DNA of 64,000 nt from UBA9659 sp965208605 (GTDB taxonomy: Bacteria > Pseudomonadota > Gammaproteobacteria > Pseudomonadales > Azotimanducaceae). The notes beneath the pieces were generated by a model. The model searched no databases, was not told the origin of the DNA, and was given only the letters and a program-made list of their open reading frames with translations. The DNA is taken from NCBI GenBank assembly GCA_965208605.1, contig OZ242345.1, forward strand, positions 2,294,001 to 2,358,000. Direction: 5' to 3'. Shown here in pieces: positions 34,864 to 43,879 of this stretch (positions within the stretch are counted from its first letter, which is position 1; each line of letters starts with the position of its first letter). The position numbers and the translations under genes are program-made.

Positions 34864-36141
34864 ATGTCAGGATTCTTGTTTCGGTTTATCTACACTGGTC
34901 TTTTTTATCTCTTCCTGCCATTGCTATTCATCAGGCTTCTCTGGCGTAGCATCAAGGAACCCGAGTACCTCAAGGCGCCCTGGGAACGGCTGGGTTTTTA
35001 TCGTTCCTCCCATCCGGGTGAAGTCATCTGGGTGCACGCCGTCTCCGCGGGGGAAACTATCGCCGCCGCACCCTTGATTCAAAAATTGACCGCCGCGGGC
35101 AAACGATGTCTGCTCACTAACATGACGCCAACCGGTCGAGAACGCGCGCGGAAGCTACTCCCCCAGGTGGAAAATTGTTACGCGCCATGGGATCTGCCGA
35201 CTGCCCTTGCCCGGTTTATCCGCCAGAATCGCCCCAAAATGTTGGTATTGATTGATACCGAGATCTGGCCCAACACCATCCAGCAGTGTCAAAAAAACGG
35301 CATCAAAGTGCTCCTGGTCAACGGCAGAATGTCCGCAAGCTCGGCTAGAGGGTATCAACGGATTGCACCATTATCCCGACCCATGATGCTCGCCCTGAGC
35401 CGGGTTGCTGCCCAAACGCAGCAACATGCCAGCCGATTCATTGCCCTGGGTGTGCCTGCAGAGCGCCTTGTCATAACGGGCAGTATCAAGTCCGATGCGC
35501 CCTATCCCGAGGAACACCAGAGCCGACAGGAAGCGGCGCGACGGCTCACCGCCTCCAGACCCCTGGTGACGGCTGCCAGCACCCATGAAGGGGAGGAACT
35601 GCAGCTACTCAACACTCTGCCGGCCTTACAAATGGCTGTACCCCATGCCCTGTTGGTACTGGCACCCCGGCACCCCCGGCGTAGCGACAGTGTAGCGCAG
35701 CTTATCCGCGCCCAGGGATATGAAGCCGTTCGCTTCAGTGACCCCCGCACTCATCAGCAGGTGCTTGATAAAAGCCAGCAGGTGTTACTTCTGGATGTAA
35801 TGGGGGAACTGGAAACCTTCCTCAGCATCACGCGGGTTGCATTTATCGGCGGCAGTCTGGTGCCGGTCGGTGGGCATAATCTGCTGGAAGCTGTGCGTGC
35901 GGGTGCCGCCGTGCTCATGGGTCCACATCTTGAAAATATTGAAGACATAGCTCAACAATTTATTGATAAAGAAGCCATGCTGGTGGTCGCCAACGAAGCA
36001 GAACTCAAAACTCAGTTGCTTAACTTGATGCAGGATGAGGATAAAGCAGCCCGTATGTCGCAAGCGGCAACAGCAGTGCTTGCTTCAATCAGCGGCGCTC
36101 TGCAAGAAGTATATGAGTTGCTGCTGGAGATGCTGGAATAA
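34864..36141 (+). CDS. waaA: 3-deoxy-D-manno-octulosonic acid (Kdo) transferase
   Basis: Adds Kdo to lipid IVA at the inner membrane. From ATG 34864 the protein is 425 residues, the usual WaaA length. The N-terminal membrane anchor is FIYTGLFYLFLPLLFIRLLW. Then come WVHAVSAGETIAAAPLI, LIDTEIWPNTI, and near the end GGSLVPVGGHNLLEAVRAGAAVLMGPH. The open frame extends 61 codons further upstream into repeat DNA, so automated calls starting at 34681 would be wrong. Confidence 0.95.
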   Translation: MSGFLFRFIYTGLFYLFLPLLFIRLLWRSIKEPEYLKAPWERLGFYRSSHPGEVIWVHAVSAGETIAAAPLIQKLTAAGKRCLLTNMTPTGRERARKLLPQVENCYAPWDLPTALARFIRQNRPKMLVLIDTEIWPNTIQQCQKNGIKVLLVNGRMSASSARGYQRIAPLSRPMMLALSRVAAQTQQHASRFIALGVPAERLVITGSIKSDAPYPEEHQSRQEAARRLTASRPLVTAASTHEGEELQLLNTLPALQMAVPHALLVLAPRHPRRSDSVAQLIRAQGYEAVRFSDPRTHQQVLDKSQQVLLLDVMGELETFLSITRVAFIGGSLVPVGGHNLLEAVRAGAAVLMGPHLENIEDIAQQFIDKEAMLVVANEAELKTQLLNLMQDEDKAARMSQAATAVLASISGALQEVYELLLEMLE

Positions 36142-36149
36142 AAACGTGT

Positions 36150-36240
36150 GTGGCTGCCGTCATTCTCGCATCACCTCAACGGTCGGTGGGTTGTACTTTC
36201 GCTAAAGGCGCACTCCTCCCCCCGCTGTCATTCTCGTCAC
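36150..36240. repeat. dispersed repeat fragment, copy 5
   Basis: GCCGTCATTCTCGCATCACC, the 37-bp segment shared with 29302-29338 (here 36180-36216), then CGCTGTCATTCTCGTCACCCC. It follows waaA. Confidence 0.75.
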
Positions 36241-36343
36241 CCCCAATCCTAAAATTCATCGTATGTCCAGAGGTTTATTAACTGAATATTGTGCTAGTCT
36301 TTTATTAAAATACACTGATTAAGAACACTAGTTGAGAAGACTG

Positions 36344-36369
36344 TTAAGACCTTTAATTAAGACCTTTTA
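36344..36369 (+). repeat. tandem 13-bp repeat upstream of the DUF1249 gene
   Basis: TTAAGACCTTTAA followed directly by TTAAGACCTTTTA, 25 bp before the start codon region, in an AT-rich promoter-like gap. Could be a regulator binding site; no further evidence. Confidence 0.5.
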
Positions 36370-36393
36370 TTAAGAGATGGACAACCACTTGTA

Positions 36394-36861
36394 ATGATGA
36401 AAAAACGCCGCTATGTTCCGGACCTCATTGCTGACATCGCCGAGTGTGATGCCAACTACATGCGGTTGCATCAGTTATTCCCTAAGATGGCTTCCGAAAA
36501 CGATATTGAATATCATCTATGGCACCGGGCGGCTGAGGCTTCTAAAAAACAGGATGCAAGAGTCATCTTTACTATCAAACAGCGGTGCCCTTTTACCACG
36601 CTACTCTCAGTTAAAGTCGAATCTGATGCCGGCAAGCCATTCATGCGCTGGCCCAGCATGGAGCTAGGTGTTTACCATGATGTGCAGTCCGCAGAGGTGC
36701 TCAAATTCCAACAACACCGGAACTTTCGATTTAGGTATCCGATTCCCAATGCCAATATGTTCCAAGCAGATGAAAAGTCTCAACTTAATCGCTTTCTCGG
36801 TGAGTTGCTCATGCATTGCCTAGCGCAGAATTATTCATCCCTACCGGTTGATGCTGTGTAA
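36394..36861 (+). CDS. DUF1249 (YqiB-like) protein
   Basis: 155 residues: RYVPDLIADIAECDANYMRLHQLFP at the N-terminus, then RVIFTIKQRCPFTTLLSVKVE and LGVYHDVQSAEVLKFQQHRNFRFRYPIPN. This is the conserved DUF1249 family. In enterobacteria and pseudomonads it lies near parE/cpdA/nudF, as here just before parE. Function unknown. The start is ATG 36394 or 36397. Confidence 0.9.
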   Translation: MMKKRRYVPDLIADIAECDANYMRLHQLFPKMASENDIEYHLWHRAAEASKKQDARVIFTIKQRCPFTTLLSVKVESDAGKPFMRWPSMELGVYHDVQSAEVLKFQQHRNFRFRYPIPNANMFQADEKSQLNRFLGELLMHCLAQNYSSLPVDAV

Positions 36862-36961
36862 TGACCGGATGTAGATGGATTCCATTCACCACGTCAATGT
36901 TGTCTCCCACTCCTTACCACAAACGGTTATTCCTATCCGCCACGGGTGACCGCTAGCAGTC

Positions 36962-38887
36962 ATGCCAAAGGCTAAATACGAAGCAGATTCCATTGAGGTG
37001 TTGGAAGGTCTTGACCCAGTCCGGCGCCGCCCTGGCATGTACACCGACACCACCCGCCCTAATCACCTCGCGCATGAAGTGATTGACAACAGCGTGGACG
37101 AGGCGCTGACCGGTTTCGCAACAGAACTCAAAGTTACCCTGCGTAAAGACGAGTCAATTTCCATCGCTGATAATGGGCGGGGCATGCCGATTGATATCCA
37201 CAAGAAAGAAAATATGCCAGGGGTGGAATTGATCCTCACCCGCCTACATTCCGGTGCTAAGTTTAACGACGAGAATTACAAATTTGCCGGTGGGCTTCAC
37301 GGTGTCGGGGTTTCTGTGGTGAACGCCCTCTCGGCATTTTTTGAAGTCTTTATTCGGCGAGACGGGCAGGTCTATCAAATGACCTTCCAAGGCGGCGAGA
37401 AGACTACAGAACTAAAAGTGATAGACACAGTGGGCAAACGGAATACCGGTACGCTTATCAACTTCAAGCCTGATCCGAGTTATTTTGATTCTCCAAAATT
37501 TTCCGTACCCGCACTTAAACATCTACTGAGAGCCAAGGCGGTGCTTTGCCCTGGACTCAAAGTCATCTTCAAGAATGAAACTACCCACAAAAAAGAAGAA
37601 CAAAAATATGAATGGTTATACGAACATGGGCTTCAAGACTATTTGACGAGCGAACTAGGCGCCGTTGAAGTCCTGCCGGACCTGCCTTTCACCGGTGCCA
37701 TGACGGGCAAAGAAGAAGCGGTTGACTGGGCAGTGCAATGGCAGACCGAAGGCGGCGACCTGATTACCGAAAGCTATGTGAATCTGATACCCACCACCCA
37801 GGGCGGGACGCATGTCAATGGCCTCCGGGCAGGTCTGCTGGAAGCCCTGAGAGAGTTTTGCACCTTCCGAAACCTCTTGCCTCGGGGCATCAAAATAGGT
37901 GCCGAAGATATTTGGGACCGATGTAATTATGTGCTGTCCGCGAAGATGATGGAGCCACAGTTCGCTGGGCAGACCAAAGAGCGACTCAATTCAAGGCAGG
38001 CAGTCTCTTTTATTTCTGGCGTAGTGAAGGATAGCTTTAGCCTCTGGCTGAACCAACACATCGCCGAAGGCGAAGCGATTGCCGAACTTGCAATTAGCAG
38101 TGCTCAGGCACGTTTGCGTGCCGGTAAACAAGTAGCGCGCAAAAAACTCACCGCCGGCCCCGCCCTACCGGGGAAGTTAGCCGACTGTTCTTGCGAGGAT
38201 GTCGGCCGGGGAGAATTGTTTCTCGTTGAAGGTGATTCAGCCGGGGGTAGTGCCAAGCAGGCACGGGACCGAGAGACCCAAGCGATCATGCCGTTACGGG
38301 GGAAAATTCTAAATACCTGGGAGGTCAACCCGGCAGACATACTCGCCTCACAGGAAGTGCATGATATTTCCGTCGCTCTCGGGATTGATCCGGGTTCCGA
38401 TGATTTAACTAACCTGCGCTACGGTAAAGTGTGCATTCTAGCTGATGCAGATTCAGACGGCTTACACATTGCCAGCCTGCTGATCGCGCTTTTTGTAAAA
38501 CACTTTCGGGCACTAGTGGAGAATGGGCATGTCTATGTTGCCATGCCGCCTCTGTATCGAATTGATGCCGGTAAAGAAGTATTTTACGCTCTGGATGAAA
38601 GTGAACGACAAGGCATTGAGGATCGCATCTATGCAGAAAAAATTCCGGGCAAAGTGGTCATCCAGCGATTTAAGGGATTGGGAGAAATGAATCCAATACA
38701 ACTGAGGGAAACTGCTATGGCACCAGATACACGCCGCCTGGTGCAGTTGACAATAGGCGATTCCAAGAATAGTGCTAAAAATGTTGATGCACTGCTGGAC
38801 AAGTTGCTATCCAGGAAGCGATCGGCAGACCGTAAAGATTGGCTAGAAGAAAAAGGTAACCTCACAGATTTAGTAGCACAGCATTAG
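36962..38887 (+). CDS. parE: DNA topoisomerase IV subunit B
   Basis: 641 residues, ATPase subunit of the chromosome-decatenating type IIA topoisomerase. The GHKL ATPase has DNSVDEALTGFA, DNGRGMPIDIH and GLHGVGVSVVNALS. The TOPRIM domain has LFLVEGDSAGGSAKQARDR and DADSDGLHIASLL. The C-terminal RFKGLGEMNPIQLRETAM is typical. 21 bp before parC. Confidence 0.97.
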   Translation: MPKAKYEADSIEVLEGLDPVRRRPGMYTDTTRPNHLAHEVIDNSVDEALTGFATELKVTLRKDESISIADNGRGMPIDIHKKENMPGVELILTRLHSGAKFNDENYKFAGGLHGVGVSVVNALSAFFEVFIRRDGQVYQMTFQGGEKTTELKVIDTVGKRNTGTLINFKPDPSYFDSPKFSVPALKHLLRAKAVLCPGLKVIFKNETTHKKEEQKYEWLYEHGLQDYLTSELGAVEVLPDLPFTGAMTGKEEAVDWAVQWQTEGGDLITESYVNLIPTTQGGTHVNGLRAGLLEALREFCTFRNLLPRGIKIGAEDIWDRCNYVLSAKMMEPQFAGQTKERLNSRQAVSFISGVVKDSFSLWLNQHIAEGEAIAELAISSAQARLRAGKQVARKKLTAGPALPGKLADCSCEDVGRGELFLVEGDSAGGSAKQARDRETQAIMPLRGKILNTWEVNPADILASQEVHDISVALGIDPGSDDLTNLRYGKVCILADADSDGLHIASLLIALFVKHFRALVENGHVYVAMPPLYRIDAGKEVFYALDESERQGIEDRIYAEKIPGKVVIQRFKGLGEMNPIQLRETAMAPDTRRLVQLTIGDSKNSAKNVDALLDKLLSRKRSADRKDWLEEKGNLTDLVAQH

Positions 38888-38908
38888 AAACAATTAAAGA
38901 GCTCACAC

Positions 38909-41176
38909 ATGGCTGGAATAACCTCCAATGGGGAAATTGAAAAAATTTCTCTAATAAAATTCACTGAAGATGCGTACCTGAATTACGCCATGTACGTCAT
39001 CCATGACCGTGCTCTGCCACATATTGGCGATGGCTTGAAGCCAGTACAACGGAGGATTATCTATGCCATGTCTGAATTGCACCTGGCAGCTGATGCGAAG
39101 TTTACCAAGTCAGCGAGAACCATCGGGGAGGTGATTGGCAAATTTCATCCGCATGGCGATGCGGCATGTTACGAAGCTATGGTGTTGATGGCACAGTCCT
39201 TTACCTATCGTTACCCACTGGTGGATGGCCAGGGTAACTGGGGTTCCCCGGACGACCCCAAGTCATACGCTGCCATGCGCTATACGGAATCCAGGCTGAC
39301 CCGCTACTCGGAATTGCTACTAGAAGAATTGAAACAAGGCACGGTGGATTGGGTGACCAATTTTGACGGCACAATGAATGAGCCGCTGCTCCTGCCAGCA
39401 CGAGTACCCAACATCCTGCTCAACGGTGGTAGCGGCATCGCAGTCGGCATGGCAACCGATATTCCGCCACATAATTTGCGTGAATTAGTTTCTGCCTGCG
39501 TACTGCTGCTGGAAAAACCAAAATCAACACTCAGTGATATCCGCAAACACATTAAGGGACCTGACTTCCCGACCGGCGCGGAAATTATTTCAACCGATGA
39601 GGAAATAAAACAAATATATCAAACCGGCAAGGGGAGCATTCGTAGCCGTGCTATTTACACCAAAGAAAACACCAATATTGTGCTCACCGCACTGCCCTAC
39701 CAAGTCTCTGGCGCCAAGGTGCTGGAACAGATTGCCGCGCAGATGCAAGCAAAGTCCTTGCCTATGGTGGTTGATCTTCGTGATGAATCCGACCATGAAA
39801 ATCCAACTCGCATCGTCATCATACCCCGATCAAATCGGGTCAACATTGATGCCTTGATGTCTCATTTGTTTGCCAGCACTGATTTGGAGCGCACTCACCG
39901 GGCTAATTTCAACATGATTGGCATAGACGGCAAGCCGCGCGTCCGCCCCCTAGTGGAACTGCTCAAGGAATGGCTCAAATTCCGGATCGGTAGAGTCACG
40001 CGACGACTGGAGTTTAGGCTGGAAAAAATTCTCAACCGCTTACATATCCTTGAAGGCCTGATGATCGTGTATCTGAACATTGACGAGATTATCAAAATTA
40101 TCCGTACTGAAGAGCACCCGAAACAAGCACTCATTAAAAAATATAAACTTTCCGAAAAGCAAACGGATGCCATTCTTGACCTGCGGCTTCGGCAATTAGC
40201 CAAGTTGGAAGAAGTCAGAATCAAGGGTGAAATAGATATACTCAGTGCTGAAAAAGCCACTATTGAAAAACTACTCAAATCCAAAGACAGATTAAAAACG
40301 CTTGTCAAAAAAGAACTGCTGAGAGATGCAGAGCAATTCGGCGATGACCGGCTTTCGGACATTGTTGCCCGAGAGGAAGCAAGTGCCTTCAAGGAAGAAG
40401 ACCTGATAACGACGGAAGCGGTCACCGTGGTATTGTCGGAAAAAGGCTGGACCCGAGCGGCAAGGGGACACGATATCAAGGTTGAGGAACTGAGCTACAG
40501 AGCTGGTGACTCTCATCTCCAGGCGGTTTGCGGCAAAACGAATCAAAATGCCGTCTTCTTGGATTCTTCTGGACGCGCCTATACGGTCGCCACGCACACC
40601 CTGGCATCTGCCCGAGGTCATGGAGAACCTCTCTCCGGGAGGTTTAATCCGCCGCCCGGGGCCTTCTTCACTGGATTTGTCTTGGGTGACCCAGAAGACA
40701 AATTTATTCTATCCAGTGATGCGGGTTACGGATTTATTATTACCCTCGGCGACATGCTCACCAAAAACAAAGCCGGCAAATCTGTTTTGTCAGTACCTCA
40801 GGGCGGCATCACCAATCAGCCTTTTGCGACCACTGATGAGCGGCATGAGTTCATTGCCGCATTCAGCAATGAAGGCCGGCTACTGACATTCCCGGTGACG
40901 GAATTGCCACAGATGGGCAAGGGCAAGGGCATCAAAATCATGAACATTCCCAAAGCCAAACTGATGGATAGAATTGAGTTCATGGCTCACCTCTGTGTAT
41001 TTTCCGAGATTGATCAAGTGATTGTCGTGTCGGGTAAAAAGAAACTTACCCTAGGAATTGATAAACTGGAACATTACCGAGGCAAGAGAGCGCACCGCGG
41101 CAGCTTGTTGCCGAAAGGATATCGGAAGGTTGACCGGGTTATCGTTGAACGCAGCTTTGCATTAAAAGCGTCATGA
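38909..41176 (+). CDS. parC: DNA topoisomerase IV subunit A
   Basis: 755 residues, DNA-cleaving subunit. Includes YVIHDRALPHIGDGLKPVQRRIIYAM. The quinolone-resistance region is GKFHPHGDAACYEAMVLMAQ, with no Ser at the HPHGD+1 position (Ala instead). The catalytic tyrosine is in YAAMRYTESRLT. The C-terminal beta-pinwheel follows residue 500. Forms an operon with parE. Confidence 0.97.
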   Translation: MAGITSNGEIEKISLIKFTEDAYLNYAMYVIHDRALPHIGDGLKPVQRRIIYAMSELHLAADAKFTKSARTIGEVIGKFHPHGDAACYEAMVLMAQSFTYRYPLVDGQGNWGSPDDPKSYAAMRYTESRLTRYSELLLEELKQGTVDWVTNFDGTMNEPLLLPARVPNILLNGGSGIAVGMATDIPPHNLRELVSACVLLLEKPKSTLSDIRKHIKGPDFPTGAEIISTDEEIKQIYQTGKGSIRSRAIYTKENTNIVLTALPYQVSGAKVLEQIAAQMQAKSLPMVVDLRDESDHENPTRIVIIPRSNRVNIDALMSHLFASTDLERTHRANFNMIGIDGKPRVRPLVELLKEWLKFRIGRVTRRLEFRLEKILNRLHILEGLMIVYLNIDEIIKIIRTEEHPKQALIKKYKLSEKQTDAILDLRLRQLAKLEEVRIKGEIDILSAEKATIEKLLKSKDRLKTLVKKELLRDAEQFGDDRLSDIVAREEASAFKEEDLITTEAVTVVLSEKGWTRAARGHDIKVEELSYRAGDSHLQAVCGKTNQNAVFLDSSGRAYTVATHTLASARGHGEPLSGRFNPPPGAFFTGFVLGDPEDKFILSSDAGYGFIITLGDMLTKNKAGKSVLSVPQGGITNQPFATTDERHEFIAAFSNEGRLLTFPVTELPQMGKGKGIKIMNIPKAKLMDRIEFMAHLCVFSEIDQVIVVSGKKKLTLGIDKLEHYRGKRAHRGSLLPKGYRKVDRVIVERSFALKAS

Positions 41177-41350
41177 CGAGCGTCGCCGTCAGAATCAAAG
41201 AAGGCGGGAATCCAGAGTGGCGGCCTAAACCGCCTGAAAGCGCGAGGACAAGGTGTATACATTAACCCTAAGTAATAGCCGCTGGTTTAATAACTGGATT
41301 CCCGGGGCAAGCCCGAGAATGACGGCAAAAAAACACTTTAGTGGTAAAAA
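41177..41350. repeat. dispersed repeat copy 6 between parC and serB
   Basis: GCCGTCAGAATCAAAGAAGG, then GGCGGCCTAAACCGCC. A palindrome variant at 41298-41320 (ATTCCCGGGGC / GCCCGAGAAT) has inner pairs changed from GAGC/GCTC to GGGC/GCCC, i.e. pairing kept. Confidence 0.85.
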
Positions 41351-42625
41351 ATGAGCACACTTATCTTGATTAGTGTTTCCGGTGAAGTCCCACTCAGCAG
41401 TTCTTCTGAGGCAGCTGCTGACATCACTTCTCACATCACTTCTATAGTGACCGCGCAACTCACAAGCTCGCTGAACGATTACCCCGCGGATATTCTTGAT
41501 ATTGAACAGTCGGTTATCCATAACCAGCTGTCTCTGGGCATTCTAGTGCGTCTTCCGACAGTATCCGAAGCAGGATTAGCAGCACCGAATCGGGAACAGA
41601 TTTATCAGGCCTTGACCAGCAACCTCGCGGTATATGATGTCAGCATGACCTGCTCGCCCATCTCCGAGCATGCATATCACACCTGGGTGGCGCAGGAAGG
41701 CAAACCAAAATGGATACTCACCCTGCTCGCCCGGCAAATTCGTCCCCGGCACCTTGCCGAGATATCAAAGCTCATCGTCAATGCTGGGCTGGGGATAGGT
41801 CAGATACAACGGCTTTCCGGTCATGTGCCTCTAGATTCCCAAGCGGACACCACCGATGCCTGTGTTGAAATTTCTTTGTTCGGAGAAGTGGAGACGAGTT
41901 TTCGGGAAGCCTTAGCGGAACTATGTGCATCACTGAATATTGATATTGCCGTACAGCCAGACAATCTTTGTCGGCTGGCACCCCGGCTCATTGTTTTTGA
42001 TATGGACTCCACCTTGATCAAGACCGAAGTGATAGACGAGTTAGCGGTCTTGGCAGGTGCGGGCGCCGAGGTGAAAAGCATCACCGAGCAAGCCATGTCC
42101 AACCAGCTGGACTTCAAGGAAAGCCTAGGCCAACGAGTCGCTCTACTCAGGGGGCTTCCGGAAACCGCCCTGGCTCAGGTCGCGGCAAGCTTGCCGTTAA
42201 TGGATGGTGCAGAAAGTCTGTTCAGAACGCTCAATCATTGGGGCTATAAAACTGCCATTCTGTCTGGAGGCTTTGAGTATTTTGGAGAAAAACTTCAGCA
42301 ACGTCTTGGCATTGATTATATGTTTGCCAACCGCTTAGAAATCGCTGACGGAAAATTAACCGGTAAAGTGATGCAACCCATTGTGGACGCCCAGCGGAAG
42401 GTAGAACTACTCCGGGAACTAGCAGACCGAGAAAAGATTACCTTAGAGCAAACTATTGCAGTCGGCGATGGGGCTAATGACCTCGCCATGCTAGACGCTG
42501 CTGGGCTAGGTATTGCCTTCCACGCCAAACCTACAGTTCGTGAATCTGCTGAACATGCCATCTCAAATCATGGCTTGGACAGCCTCTTGTATCTCATGGG
42601 TATTAAACACCGAGACCGGCAGTAG
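41351..42625 (+). CDS. serB: phosphoserine phosphatase
   Basis: 424 residues, last step of serine biosynthesis. The N-terminal half is a tandem ACT-like regulatory region. The HAD phosphatase domain follows: FDMDSTLIKTEVIDELA (DxDxT, about 217-221), AILSGGFEYFGEKL, and AVGDGANDLAMLDAAGLGIAFHAKP. Length agrees with the long ACT-containing SerB of pseudomonads. The segment AAADITSHITSIVTAQ in the first ACT region looks slightly expanded. Confidence 0.95.
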   Translation: MSTLILISVSGEVPLSSSSEAAADITSHITSIVTAQLTSSLNDYPADILDIEQSVIHNQLSLGILVRLPTVSEAGLAAPNREQIYQALTSNLAVYDVSMTCSPISEHAYHTWVAQEGKPKWILTLLARQIRPRHLAEISKLIVNAGLGIGQIQRLSGHVPLDSQADTTDACVEISLFGEVETSFREALAELCASLNIDIAVQPDNLCRLAPRLIVFDMDSTLIKTEVIDELAVLAGAGAEVKSITEQAMSNQLDFKESLGQRVALLRGLPETALAQVAASLPLMDGAESLFRTLNHWGYKTAILSGGFEYFGEKLQQRLGIDYMFANRLEIADGKLTGKVMQPIVDAQRKVELLRELADREKITLEQTIAVGDGANDLAMLDAAGLGIAFHAKPTVRESAEHAISNHGLDSLLYLMGIKHRDRQ

Positions 42626-42956
42626 TGCTTGTATGTGTTCACTCCCTCACCCCGTCAGAATCAAAGAAAGCGGGAACCCAGAGTGGCGGCCTACGGCGCC
42701 CCGCGCCGTCATTCTCGAGCTTGCTCGGGAATCCAGCCTGTATTTTTTTGCCGTCAGCATCAAAGCCTGACGCTTCCGCGCCGTTCACCCACCCCACGCC
42801 AACCCCTGTTGCATTTCGGGGTTGAATCCAAGATGCCCCACAGGTGGTTGACTTCGTTCCTCTGGATTCCCGTCACCCCAGTCATCACAGCCGAAGGCTG
42901 TGATGACTGGGGTGACGAGAATGACGGGGTTCGGGAGGACCCACCTACTATCCCTA
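42626..42956. repeat. dispersed mosaic intergenic repeat with perfect hairpin, copy 7
   Basis: 330-bp gap between convergent serB and livF. Contains CCCCGTCAGAATCAAAGAAA, the 22-nt palindrome (42711-42732), and a perfect 22-bp stem-loop (42871-42892 with 42896-42917, loop GAA). Compared with the hairpin at 26587-26632, a T-A pair is replaced by C-G and a wobble by a Watson-Crick pair. Confidence 0.9.
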
Positions 42957-43832
42957 CTATCCACCCAAAAATAACTCACCTACTTTGGGGTTAGCGAGTA
43001 GCGCGTCCCCAGTACCCGCCATGGCAATCTCGCCAGACACCAAAACATAGCCGATGTCAGCGAATTCCAAACCCTTCTTCGCGTTCTGCTCAACCATGAT
43101 GATGGTCTTGCCTTCAACATGTTGCAGGTCATGCAGGATCTCAAAAACCATATCAATGAAGCGCGGCTCCAAACCGATGGACGGCTCATCAACCAGTAAC
43201 ACCCGGGGGTTCATCACCAGTGCCCGGGAGATCTCAAGCAGACGGCGCTCGCCGCCAGACAGCACCCCCGCTTGATGCTTGCGCCTTGCCGCTAGCCGCG
43301 GGTACTTGTCAAATATCATTTCCGTTGCTTGCTTCGCTTGCGGGGGCTGAGCCTTGAGAAACCCTCCCATCCATAGATTTTCCTCAACTGTCATCGCGGG
43401 GAAAATTGACTTGTCTTGAAGAATATAAGCAATACCCGCTTGGGAAAGCTTTTCATTGGGACTGAGGGAAGTTACATCTAAATGGTTTTTTGAATATTTA
43501 GTTGAATCGCTGAGCCTAATGCGCCCGGAAAATATACTGGCAAATCCAAATATGGAATGTAACACGGTGGACTTCCCAGCGCCGTTTGGTCCTATTAAAC
43601 ATAAGGACTGCTTAGCCGCCACCCGCAAATTAAAATGATGCAGGATTTCCATTTTCCCATAACCTGCGTGCATATCTTCAATGGTGAGCAGAGCCGAGCC
43701 ATGCGCCAGGGCATCAAGTTGCTCTGTGGTAATCGTCTCGCGAAGGGTCGCGGCGCGGCGTTCCACTTCGGCAACAGAGATGACTGCCTCTACACCACCA
43801 GTGCCGTAACCACTGACCTTTTTATTAGTCAT
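42957..43832 (-). CDS. livF: branched-chain amino acid-type ABC transporter ATP-binding protein (LivF)
   Basis: 291 residues. Walker A GPNGAGKS, signature LSGGERRLLEIS, Walker B VLLVDEPSIGLEP. Pairs with LivG to energise the LivHM permease. It has an unusual N-terminal extension of about 48 residues before the ABC domain (SGYGTGGVEAVISVAEVERRAATLRETI...). Last gene of the leftward liv operon. Confidence 0.9.
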   Translation of the reverse strand: MTNKKVSGYGTGGVEAVISVAEVERRAATLRETITTEQLDALAHGSALLTIEDMHAGYGKMEILHHFNLRVAAKQSLCLIGPNGAGKSTVLHSIFGFASIFSGRIRLSDSTKYSKNHLDVTSLSPNEKLSQAGIAYILQDKSIFPAMTVEENLWMGGFLKAQPPQAKQATEMIFDKYPRLAARRKHQAGVLSGGERRLLEISRALVMNPRVLLVDEPSIGLEPRFIDMVFEILHDLQHVEGKTIIMVEQNAKKGLEFADIGYVLVSGEIAMAGTGDALLANPKVGELFLGG

Positions 43833-43879
43833 CTAGTTCACTCATCTTTTGCGGTGCGCTCTGGTATCGCTTTTGACAC

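Noticed and set aside
36344..36369. Considered as an insertion-sequence end
   Set aside because: Only a two-copy tandem 13-mer; no inverted partner or transposase nearby.
39895..40479. Minus-strand frame opposite parC (194 codons), Ser/Leu-rich
   Set aside because: Low-complexity antisense of the ParC tower/tail region; not protein-like.
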